A stretch of 64,000 nt of DNA from Elusimicrobiota bacterium. GTDB lineage: Bacteria; Elusimicrobiota; UBA8919. The translations under genes were made by a program, and so were the position numbers. Shown here piece after piece: positions 7,501 to 14,141 of the stretch. Every line of letters starts with the position of its first letter. The stretch's first letter is position 1. The stretch spans positions 1 to 64,000 of the forward strand of contig JAQUMH010000005.1 of assembly GCA_028718185.1 (NCBI GenBank). The letters run 5' to 3'. Below the pieces are notes generated by a model, which was not told the DNA's origin, did no database searches, and saw nothing but the letters and a program-made list of their open reading frames with translations.

Positions 7501-9269
7501 AAAGTAAAGGTAACTGGATAACAGCATATATAGAATTACCGATAAGATATAATGTACAAAACATTAACATCTCTTCCTTACTGTTGAATGATAAAATTTC
7601 CGCAGAACAAAAATCAACATCTACCGGTGATCACGATTCCGATGGAATACCTGATCTAATGGTCAAGTTTTCAAGAGAGGAAGCGCAAAAGATACTTTGT
7701 ACCGGTGAAGATGTTACCCTGACACTTACAGGTTCGCTTGTTGACGGGAAAAAACTTATTGCAAGTGATACTATAAGAGTAATTGAACCCGGTAAGGGCC
7801 CAAAAGAATCAGAAGAATCTAAAAAAACCGTAGAAGTAACTGAACCGGAAAAAATTGAAAACCCGGTAGAAGTAAAAAACCACAAGAAACTAAAAGAATT
7901 TGAGAAGCCTAAAGAACCCAAAGGATTTGAAGAACCTAAAAAAATCGTTGACATAACCGAACCGGAAAAATCTAAGGCTTCTGAAGAACCTAAAGTATCC
8001 GAAAAACCTGTGGAACCTAAAGAACCTAAAGGATTTGAAGAACCTAAAAAAATCATTAACGTATTTGAACCCGAACTACCTAAAATTGTTGAAGAAAAAG
8101 TATCTGAAAAACCTGTTGAACCAAAAGAACTTGAAGAACCTAAAAAAATCGTGGAAGTATCCATACCTGAGAAAGATAAGAACGAACCGGAAAAACCTAA
8201 TGTATCTGAAAAACCAGCAGAATACAAAGTAATTGAAGAACCTAAAAAAATCGTTAACATAACTGAACCGGAAAAACCTAACACACCTGTTGTTTCAGAA
8301 AAAAGCGTAACTGTTACTTTAAAAGAAAAAGAAATTCATTTTGTTTTAGCACAAAAATTACCGGAAACATCCAATATATTAGAAGCAGTTCTCTGGCTTG
8401 GACTTAAAGATAAGAAAGAAACCCCGGAGGTTTACTATCACAATTCATTCCAGAATAAATATGTATTTCATAATAAGTATATGCTAAAACCCGGAATGGG
8501 ATGGGATATTACAGGTGGCGTAACAGAAGATAGAAATCAAAATAAAGAAATATCGATTTTGGTAAAATTTAATGAAGATATAATATCAGATTATGTGTTA
8601 GTAGTTGTGTATGGAAAAGAATCTTCTAAAGAAAAAATAGTAGTATTTAGCGGCGGGAATATAGTCCTTCCTGCCGGCTTAAACAGCGAAATAACAATGA
8701 AAGAAAATGCTGAAGCAAAACCTATACCCCAGAACCTTAAACCTATTTCCAGAACTTTCGAACCGAGTGAAAAAATTGAACTTACTAAAGAGGCCGTAAT
8801 AACCTTATCCTATAACGATGTTGTTTTAAATGATACGAATGAAAAAGATTTGAAAATCTTTTATTATGATGAAAAAGAATCTAAATGGCAACCGCTTGCT
8901 AACTGCGAAGTAAATGTTAGCCAGAAAAACATCAGCGCTAAAACGACAAAATTGTCAACATTTCAAATCATGGCACCTGTTATAATAAAAACTTTAGCAC
9001 CTCTTAAATCGCAACTGGGTCAAAACTATCCGAACCCATTTAATCCAGCGACAACAATAAACTATTCCATAGAACGTGATTGTCATGTATCATTAAAGCT
9101 CTACAATGTTGTCGGGGAACTTGTTGCAACAATAGTAGATGAATTTAAAACTGCCGGAAAATATTCGGTTTACTATGACGGCGGAGCACAGCTGTCCAGG
9201 GGAATTTACTACTACCAGATAATAGCAGGAAGTTTCGTTAACACCAAAAAAATGGTCGTGTTGAAGTAG
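4506..9269 (+). CDS. Giant repeat adhesin with C-terminal type IX-type sorting domain
   Basis: A 1,587-residue secreted surface protein. In order: a signal peptide (about residues 1-24) with a long Leu/Ile core; an acidic Pro-rich linker; ten Ig-like beta-sandwich repeats of about 90 residues (about 53-980); a domain with D-S-D-G-I-P-D-L and VTLTLTGSL of a kind seen in other large surface proteins (about 985-1095); a Glu/Lys/Pro-rich stalk (about 1095-1275); a beta-rich domain (about 1280-1490); and a final domain with QNYPNPFNP and YNVVGELV, the FlgD-like / Por sorting fold read by type IX secretion systems. Expected role: attachment to surfaces or cells after export and anchoring on the outer membrane. 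It stands alone behind its own promoter and riboswitch, with a PorV-like gene 230 bases downstream. Ligand unknown. Confidence 0.82.
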   Translation: MKTEKKLYFILFILLLLGMCYLYSEDEGYIIIEPEPDPIITPVDDTPPVPDTTPPTGSIIVNNGNPLYVNSINVTLCLTYSDAGSGVDTVRYSNDNSVWTSWESPSATKIWQLVSGDSLKTVYYEVKDKAGNVAQFNDTITIDATLPTGSITINNNNPDNTDSVNVTLYLTYSDNGSGIDMVRYSNDNSIWTSWESASAVKNWQLVSGDGVKTVYYEVKDNAGNVTQFTDTIILKTFIPDTTPPIASILINNNAAYTNSIPVTITISASDPESGITGMKIWNTGNTEPAAWEPYAISKNWNLTSEDGIKTINVKFKNGQGLETLANDTISLDTSLPAGSIVINSGNPEYTNSINVTLCLTYSDNSSGVDMVRYGNSGDFWTPWELPSATKSWQLASGEGVKTVYYQVKDKAGNITQLTDTIIFKAPDTTPPIASVLINNNADYTNTLSVTLTISAADPETGITGMKIWNTGNTEPATWEPYATSKNWSLTSENGIKTVNVKLKNGQELETLANDTITLDTILPAGSIAINNNNPDNTDSVNVTLYLTYSDNGSGVDMVRYGNSGDVWTSWELPSATKIWQLTSGEGVKTVYYHIKDKAGNVTQLTDTITFKVPDTTPPIASVLINNNAAYTNTISIILTLSAVDNESGITGMKIWNTGNTEPATWEPYAISKNWNLTSEDGIKTVNVKFKNGQELETLVNDTISLDTILPAGSIVINSGNPEYTNSIDVTLYLTNSDSGSGVDMVRYGNDSDVWTPWELPSATKIWKLTSDNDIKTVYYEIKDKAGNVTQFSDTISLDTTPPSGSIVINNSNPEYTNSIDVTLCLTYSDTDSDIDTVRYSNDNSIWTSWESPFATKNWKLVTGDGVKTVYYEVKDKAGNVAQFTDTISLDTSLPAGSIVINNSNPEYTDSVDVTLSLTYSDNGSGVDMVRYGNDGDVWTVWELASATKIWKLTSGDGLKTVYYEVKDKSGNIAQFSDTITLETIIAATIDINPNTLNLKSKGNWITAYIELPIRYNVQNINISSLLLNDKISAEQKSTSTGDHDSDGIPDLMVKFSREEAQKILCTGEDVTLTLTGSLVDGKKLIASDTIRVIEPGKGPKESEESKKTVEVTEPEKIENPVEVKNHKKLKEFEKPKEPKGFEEPKKIVDITEPEKSKASEEPKVSEKPVEPKEPKGFEEPKKIINVFEPELPKIVEEKVSEKPVEPKELEEPKKIVEVSIPEKDKNEPEKPNVSEKPAEYKVIEEPKKIVNITEPEKPNTPVVSEKSVTVTLKEKEIHFVLAQKLPETSNILEAVLWLGLKDKKETPEVYYHNSFQNKYVFHNKYMLKPGMGWDITGGVTEDRNQNKEISILVKFNEDIISDYVLVVVYGKESSKEKIVVFSGGNIVLPAGLNSEITMKENAEAKPIPQNLKPISRTFEPSEKIELTKEAVITLSYNDVVLNDTNEKDLKIFYYDEKESKWQPLANCEVNVSQKNISAKTTKLSTFQIMAPVIIKTLAPLKSQLGQNYPNPFNPATTINYSIERDCHVSLKLYNVVGELVATIVDEFKTAGKYSVYYDGGAQLSRGIYYYQIIAGSFVNTKKMVVLK
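4662..7455 (+). repeat. Ten in-frame Ig-like repeats of two types, order A-A-B-A-B-A-B-A-A-A
   Basis: Each unit is about 270-290 bases. Type A opens with G-S-I-x-I-N-N and carries a VDMVRY core, WTSWE and VKTVYYEVKDKAGN. Type B opens with A-S-I/V-L-I-N-N-N and carries ITGMKIWNTGNTEP, then WEPYA and IKTVNVK. Seven A and three B units alternate in the middle. DNA identity between B units is high over long stretches, including third codon positions, which suggests recent duplication or gene conversion and makes this stretch prone to copy-number change and assembly error. Confidence 0.88.
7795..8300 (+). repeat. Degenerate Glu/Lys/Pro-rich repeats within the adhesin stalk
   Basis: Units built on E-E-P-K-K-I-V-x-x-T-E-P-E-K and S-E-K-P-V-E-P-K recur five or six times. 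Such charged Pro-rich tracts usually form extended, wall- or capsule-spanning stalks. The bias in base composition leaves a long open frame on the opposite strand, which is a shadow and not a gene. Confidence 0.75.
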
Positions 9270-9306
9270 GAATAAAGGTGTCCTAAGTCTGTGAATCAAT
9301 GTAGCG

Positions 9307-9333
9307 GCAGAGTCTTACTCTGCTTTATTTTTT
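9307..9333 (+). terminator. Rho-independent terminator after the adhesin
   Basis: A 6-bp stem GCAGAG/CTCTGC with a TCTTA loop is followed by TTTATTTTTT. It lies 37 bases after the adhesin stop codon. The same GCAGAG stem recurs in dispersed repeats at 16111-16126 and 41616-41631, so a repeat may have been recruited as a terminator. Confidence 0.7.
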
Positions 9334-9400
9334 GATTTTCCTGATACTTTCTAACAATTCCTTTTAAACATTTGACAGTAGCGTAATATTATTTTATAAT

Positions 9401-9447
9401 GAGATTGCTTCAGTCGTTCCGATATATCGGAACTCTTTCGCAATGAC
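9401..9447. repeat. Dispersed palindromic repeat, CATTGCGA family, copy 2 (half element)
   Basis: Starts GAGATTGCTTC and ends TCGCAATGAC, the right half of the elements at 117-204 and 45618-45705. The centre holds its own palindrome, TTCCGATATATCGGAA. It lies between the adhesin terminator and the PorV-like gene. Confidence 0.7.
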
Positions 9448-9495
9448 AAATGAAAAACTTTGTTTATAACGATATAATTTATAAAAATCGATAAA

Positions 9496-10509
9496 ATGAA
9501 ATTAAAAAAACAAAAAATAAATAACTTGCATTCTAATTATTATATATTTCGTTCTTTCCTTATTTCTGATTTCTTGCTTCTTGCTTCTTGCTTCTTATTT
9601 CTTGCTTCCTGTTCCTCCCTTTATGCAGTTAATACGGGGGCTGATTTTCTTAAGCTTGGGATTGGAGCGAGACCATCGGCGTTAGGAGAATGTGGGGCTG
9701 CTTTATCTTCTGATGTAACAGCAATTTACTGGAATCCTGCCGGTCTGGCTAAAATAGAAAAAATGGAATTGGTAGCTGCTCACAGCCAGACGGTTATGGA
9801 CGCTACTTTCGGGTTTTTAGGTTTTGCATACCCGAATAAAAAATTTGGGAATTTTGGAGTTGGTAGTACACTCTTTATTCCTGAATCTGTTCCCATAACA
9901 ACAACAAGCGAGGAGACGGAAGGACAATTAAGATGGCTGGATGTGGCTTTTACATTATCATACGGAAGAGATATTATAAATAACCTTTCAGCAGGAATAG
10001 GATTTAAAATAATTCACCGGAAAGAAAGCAGCCCTATATTTGATACGAAAGGAACCGCGTATGCAGGTGATTTCGGTTTTATATATCAACTGAACCCGGA
10101 TTTTATTGCTGAAAAAGATGAAAAATTAAATTTGGGGTTTTCAATGTCAAACTTGGGAAACAAAATACAAATGAGCGGTGAAACAAAAAAAGATAACCTC
10201 CCGCAAACAACAAGACTTGGTTTTGCATACGAGTTCCACCCGAACAATGAAAATGCTATAATTGTTTTGAGTGAAGTTAACAAAATATTGGATGAAAAAT
10301 TAGGATTTGGGTTTGGTACGGAATACAAACTTAGAGAACCGGTTTTTATAAGGTTTGGATATCTTACTAAAGAAGGGAATATAAAAGGTATAACATACGG
10401 GTTTGGAATTAATGTAAAAGGATTCCAGTTGGATTATAGTAACGTACCGGTTAGTGAGCTTGTAGGATGGACACGGGACAATAGGATTTCGTTAATTGTT
10501 AGGTTTTAG
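9496..10509 (+). CDS. PorV/PorQ-family outer-membrane beta-barrel protein
   Basis: A 337-residue protein of the PorV/PorQ (UPF0164) family, FadL-like barrels. A basic start and Leu/Ser/Cys-rich signal peptide (to about residue 50) lead into the family signature: GADFLKLGIGARPSALG, then SDVTAIYWNPAGLA, where N-P-A-G is the hallmark. The rest shows alternating strands and ends in an aromatic residue (IVRF), as outer-membrane barrels do. PorV shuttles type IX cargo to the surface attachment machinery; its place just after a cargo-like adhesin makes that role plausible, though other family members have different roles. No strong ribosome binding site precedes the ATG. The signal peptide is encoded by a tandem CTTGCTT-type repeat. 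Confidence 0.82.
   Translation: MKLKKQKINNLHSNYYIFRSFLISDFLLLASCFLFLASCSSLYAVNTGADFLKLGIGARPSALGECGAALSSDVTAIYWNPAGLAKIEKMELVAAHSQTVMDATFGFLGFAYPNKKFGNFGVGSTLFIPESVPITTTSEETEGQLRWLDVAFTLSYGRDIINNLSAGIGFKIIHRKESSPIFDTKGTAYAGDFGFIYQLNPDFIAEKDEKLNLGFSMSNLGNKIQMSGETKKDNLPQTTRLGFAYEFHPNNENAIIVLSEVNKILDEKLGFGFGTEYKLREPVFIRFGYLTKEGNIKGITYGFGINVKGFQLDYSNVPVSELVGWTRDNRISLIVRF
9564..9612 (+). repeat. Tandem TTCTTGC repeat encoding a signal peptide
   Basis: TTGCTTC recurs about four or five times with small changes (TTGCTTCTTGCTTCTTGCTT and onwards). Translated it gives the hydrophobic LLLASCFLFLASC core of the signal peptide. The same phenomenon is seen at 15963-15994 with a different repeat. Confidence 0.65.
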
Positions 10510-10510
10510 G

Positions 10511-10552
10511 TTACGCAGATTACGCAGAATAAAAGTGAGATTACACAGATTA
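10511..10552. repeat. Short tandem GATTACGCA-type repeat
   Basis: TTACGCAGATTACGCAG is followed by a looser copy, GATTACACAGATTA. It begins two bases after the PorV-like stop codon. Related CTGATT/GCAGATT units appear inside the antiporter gene at 43901-43970. Confidence 0.55.
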
Positions 10553-10635
10553 AACATTTACAAAACACAAGATTCCGAAACAAGTTCGGAATGACAAAAA
10601 GAGGGTTTTCCTATTGAAAATAAATACTGGTTATA

Positions 10636-12567
10636 TCATATTGCCAGGGTAAAATAAAATCGGCTGCCTTTTCCTACTTCGCTTTCCGCCCAGACTTTTC
10701 CGCCGTGTTCACCGACTATTCTTTTAACAAGTGCTAATCCCAAACCGGCGCCTTCAACCTGACCTGTAAAAGATTCCTCTATTTGATAAAATTTCTGGAA
10801 TAATTTAGGGATTTCTTCGGAAGGGATGCCGTCGCCGTTATCAACTACGCAAATCTGGATAAACTCACCCATACGCATCCCGGAAATTTCTATGTTTTTT
10901 TCACTATTCTCGTTAAACTTTATGCCATTGGTTATTAGATTTTGAAAAACCTGCATAATTCTTGTTTTATCTCCGCTAACAGGCGGTAATGACCCAAACA
11001 TCGGGGAAACATTTATAGAAATACCGCTGCCTGGAGTTACAGGAATATTTTTTATGCACTCTTTTATAAGTTCTGTTAAATTTATTTTCTCTCTATTTAA
11101 TCCTAAAGAATCTGTTTCAACTGAACTGAACCTGAGTAGTTTGTCTATTAAACCGGAAAGTTCTTGCGCTTCTTTTTCTATGATTTCAAATGCTTTTTTC
11201 TCAGCTGCGTTCAACTTTTTAAACGTTTCCTGCTTCTGTAAAATCGAAAAATAACCCGTAATACCGGTTAAAGGTGTCCTTAGTTTATGGGATATGAAAT
11301 CAATAAAATTCCTTTTTATCTTTTCTTCTTTTCTTTCATTAGTAACATCACGCAAAACAAAAATATATCCTGTAATGTTTTTATTCTCATCCAGAATTTT
11401 TGTCATTAAAACAGAAAGGGTGAGTAATTTGCCTTTTTCCCTTGTTAAATCAAAATCAACAATATTTTCGTCAATTTTCACCGACGGCTTAATATCGGGA
11501 ATACATTCAAATAAATTTTTCCCCGGCCGCCCGGCAGACAGTGATATGCAGTTTTCTTTTTTAAGATTAAGTAAAGTTTCTGCTGACTGGTTAAGCATAA
11601 TTATTCTAAATTTATTGTCTGTAAGAATCGCACCGTCACGCATGCCTGAAAATACAGCCTGGATTTTTTCCTTTTCCCCTTCTAAAGCAGAAAATAAAAT
11701 AGTATTTTCGATAGCGATTGCAGCCTGAGACGTGAAAATAGATAAAAGGTTAAGGTCACGTTTAGTAAATTTTTTTTCTGCATCCATTCGATTTAGATTG
11801 ATAACGCCTATAACCTGATTTTTTCTTGTTAGTGGCGCACTCAATCCTGATTTTATACCGTCGAAACCTTCTAAACCGGTAAAACGTGTATCGTTTTTGA
11901 TATCCCCATCTATTAAAACCGGCTGATTTTCTAAAGCTACATAACCTGCTACTCTTTCACCAAGTTTAATTTTCTTATCTAAAACCAAATCTCCCCTAAG
12001 TCCTGTAGATGCTTTTACTTCTAATTCATTTGTTTCTTTATTAAGCAACATAATAGAACCGCCGTCTGCTATTAAAGCCTCGCAGGCAAGTTTTACTATA
12101 AAATCCAATAATTGCGGGAGTTTCATAACCGAACTCATCGCCCTGCTTGCCTCGTAAAGATTCACCAGTTCCTTAAATTCACCGACCTCAACAAGCAGCC
12201 GCTGTTTTTCCAGGCACCGTATAATCATTAAATCCAGTTCGGCTAAATCAATCGGCTTTGTAACAAAATCATAGGCGCCTATTTTCATCGCTTCCACAGC
12301 AGTTTCAACTGTACCATATGAAGTAAACAAAATTACTTCTGTTGCAGGAGACATTTTTTTTATCTGTTTTAATAACGCCATTCCATCCATACCGGGCATT
12401 TTCAAATCAGAAAGAACAATGTTACAAAAAGTTTTTTTAATAATCCCCAATGCTTCTTCACCTGATGCCGCTGTTAGCACTTTGTAACCTTCCATTTTCA
12501 TAGATTCTGCACAAGCATTTCTTATATTCTGGTCATCATCAGCAACTAATATCAGTTCATTACTCAT
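10636..12567 (-). CDS. Hybrid two-component protein: receiver, GAF, PAS, histidine kinase
   Basis: A 643-residue soluble signalling protein. Domains: an N-terminal receiver (1-120) with the D-D-D acidic cluster at 10-12, the phospho-acceptor Asp54 in VLSDLKMPGMDG and the Lys in VTKPID; a GAF domain (about 140-295); a PAS domain (about 305-410); a HisKA domain and a HATPase domain with N, G1 (DNGDGIP) and G2 (GAGLGLAL) boxes. The H box reads S-H-K-L-R-T-P-L; the usual Glu after the His is Lys, which could alter kinase or phosphatase activity. It lies 11 bases after the membrane kinase gene on the same strand and has a strong AGGAAGGAG site, so the two are one operon and may form a phosphorelay. 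The output is unknown. Confidence 0.85.
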   Translation of the reverse strand: MSNELILVADDDQNIRNACAESMKMEGYKVLTAASGEEALGIIKKTFCNIVLSDLKMPGMDGMALLKQIKKMSPATEVILFTSYGTVETAVEAMKIGAYDFVTKPIDLAELDLMIIRCLEKQRLLVEVGEFKELVNLYEASRAMSSVMKLPQLLDFIVKLACEALIADGGSIMLLNKETNELEVKASTGLRGDLVLDKKIKLGERVAGYVALENQPVLIDGDIKNDTRFTGLEGFDGIKSGLSAPLTRKNQVIGVINLNRMDAEKKFTKRDLNLLSIFTSQAAIAIENTILFSALEGEKEKIQAVFSGMRDGAILTDNKFRIIMLNQSAETLLNLKKENCISLSAGRPGKNLFECIPDIKPSVKIDENIVDFDLTREKGKLLTLSVLMTKILDENKNITGYIFVLRDVTNERKEEKIKRNFIDFISHKLRTPLTGITGYFSILQKQETFKKLNAAEKKAFEIIEKEAQELSGLIDKLLRFSSVETDSLGLNREKINLTELIKECIKNIPVTPGSGISINVSPMFGSLPPVSGDKTRIMQVFQNLITNGIKFNENSEKNIEISGMRMGEFIQICVVDNGDGIPSEEIPKLFQKFYQIEESFTGQVEGAGLGLALVKRIVGEHGGKVWAESEVGKGSRFYFTLAI

Positions 12568-12578
12568 AGAACTCCTTC

Positions 12579-14027
12579 CTATTTAGCTATTGGTATTGTA
12601 AAAGTGAATGTAGAACCTTTGCCGAGTTCGCTTTCAACCCGTATTTTGCCACCCTGTGCTTCTACAATCCCTTTTACAATTGATAGTCCAAGTCCCGTTC
12701 CTTTTTGACCTTTGATTTTTTCCTTTATTCCCCGTACCTGTTCAAATTTATTAAAAATTCTATTTAAGTCATCCTGAGGAATCCCAACACCGGTATCGGT
12801 AACGGAAACATAAATAAAGTCCGAGGTCCGAGGTCCGAGGTCCGAGGTCGAACTACTTTGGACATTGGACATTGGACTTCGGACATCTTTTGTTGTTATT
12901 TTTACCTTTCCGCCTTCCGGGGTGAATTTTATTGCGTTGCTTAAGAGATTTGTAATTATTTGTCTGGTTCTCTCGGCATCGGCAAAAATATGCGGCAAAC
13001 CTTTTGAAATATCCAATTGCAGTTCTATTTTTTTATCATTGAATTGCGGCTCGAAAAGCTGGACAATCTGCTGTATTATTGGTAGCAATTCACAGGATTC
13101 CTTGTTTATTTCCATTTTCCCTCTTTCAATTTTAGCAACATCCAATAAATCATCAATAAAACGTGAAAGACGGGCTGTATTCTGGCTCATAATATTTAAG
13201 AATTCTTTCTGTTTATCCGTAAGTGTTCCTGCAGCTCCCTTAAAGAAAAGATTAATATACATACCCAAAGATGTCAGCGGAGAACGCAATTCGTGAGTTA
13301 CGCTTGATACAAAATCATTTTTCATCTGGTCAAGTTCTTTCAGTTTTTCTGCCATTCTGTTAAACTGTTTTGCAAGAGTGCCTAATTCATCTTTACTGTT
13401 AACAAAAATAACCTGGTCCAGCTTACCCTGACCTATCAGTTCCGCCCCATCAGATATTTTTTTTATCGGACCTGTCATCATACCGGCAAGTATCAACCCG
13501 CAAATAACCCCGACAACCAATGCTATAATAGCTATCCCAAAAATCCTGTCACGGGTTTGGATTAAAACTTTTTTAATTTCATCATCTATAATTCCGCGGG
13601 AAAAACCCACTTTTGCTATACCGATAATCTTATCATCAACATTTACCGGTTCGGACATATCCTGAATTTTTTCGTCTTTTTCATCTTTACCACGAGCGTG
13701 TAAACCGCTTGTGGCACTATATGTCTTACCTAAGAGTTTTAAATCCGTGTGTGCAAGTATTTTATTGTTATTATCAACCAGCATCGCATAAACTACTCCT
13801 TTTGTTTCCTTAATCATCTTAAGATAATTCAAAAGCAGTATCTCGTCTTTTATAATCAATGACTCTTTACAGACTTGAGCGAAACTTTTAACCATAGTAA
13901 CTTTACTTTGTTTCATTTCTTTTATTAAATGCTGTTCCTCAGCAATGAAAAGAAAAATACTTATCCCTGAAACAATTAAAAGCACTAATAAAACTGCTGA
14001 TAAACTAAATTTTGTTCTTAATTTCAT
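12579..14027 (-). CDS. Membrane sensor histidine kinase with HAMP domain
   Basis: About 482 residues. A first membrane helix ([20 protein letters not shown]), a periplasmic sensor of about 130 residues resembling single-Cache/PAS sensors ([16 protein letters not shown]), a second helix, a HAMP linker, a HisKA domain with [12 protein letters not shown] and a HATPase domain with [17 protein letters not shown] and GTGLGLSI. A stretch of about 25 residues between the N box and the G1 box is encoded by an inverted tandem repeat (12818-12896) and is foreign to the family. The start was put at the ATG at 14027; a TTG at 14042 extends the frame by five residues with no better ribosome site. Operon partner: the hybrid protein immediately downstream. 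Confidence 0.85.
   Translation of the reverse strand: MKLRTKFSLSAVLLVLLIVSGISIFLFIAEEQHLIKEMKQSKVTMVKSFAQVCKESLIIKDEILLLNYLKMIKETKGVVYAMLVDNNNKILAHTDLKLLGKTYSATSGLHARGKDEKDEKIQDMSEPVNVDDKIIGIAKVGFSRGIIDDEIKKVLIQTRDRIFGIAIIALVVGVICGLILAGMMTGPIKKISDGAELIGQGKLDQVIFVNSKDELGTLAKQFNRMAEKLKELDQMKNDFVSSVTHELRSPLTSLGMYINLFFKGAAGTLTDKQKEFLNIMSQNTARLSRFIDDLLDVAKIERGKMEINKESCELLPIIQQIVQLFEPQFNDKKIELQLDISKGLPHIFADAERTRQIITNLLSNAIKFTPEGGKVKITTKDVRSPMSNVQSSSTSDLGPRTSDFIYVSVTDTGVGIPQDDLNRIFNKFEQVRGIKEKIKGQKGTGLGLSIVKGIVEAQGGKIRVESELGKGSTFTFTIPIAK
12818..12896. repeat. Inverted tandem 7-mer element inserted in frame in the histidine kinase
   Basis: The left arm is about four copies of GTCCGAG; the right arm carries GGACATT, GGACATT, GGACTTC and GGACATC. 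GTCC in the left arm pairs with GGAC in the right arm, so the whole can fold as a long hairpin. Read on the minus strand it encodes a Ser-rich stretch with [11 protein letters not shown], in frame and without stop codons. Its architecture matches the intergenic elements at 26753, 27839, 34064 and 54157. Confidence 0.75.
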
Positions 14028-14058
14028 TGGACTTGTCCACAAAAAGCTTTATAATATT

Positions 14059-14108
14059 CCCCTCACCTTTCATCCTCTCCCCTTAGGGGAGAGGAAAGAG
14101 GTGAGGGG
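14059..14108. repeat. CCCCTCA-CTCTCCCC palindromic repeat, copy 1
   Basis: A near-perfect inverted repeat: CCCCTCACCTTTCATCCTCT on the left and its partner GAGAGGAAAGAGGTGAGGGG on the right, with CCCCTTAGGGG at the tip. Related copies lie at 25897, 42303, 43191, 48224 and 57258, always between genes. Confidence 0.8.
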
Positions 14109-14141
14109 CTTTCATTAAACTTCGCTTTGCTACGCTTTACT

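Noticed and set aside
7631-8284. Long open frame on the minus strand, rich in Ser, Phe and Gly
   Set aside because: It mirrors the Glu/Lys/Pro-rich stalk of the adhesin on the other strand; composition explains the absence of stops.
12818-12896. GTCCGAG repeats as a possible CRISPR or microsatellite frameshift in the kinase
   Set aside because: No spacers, and the frame stays open through the element with intact kinase motifs on both sides.
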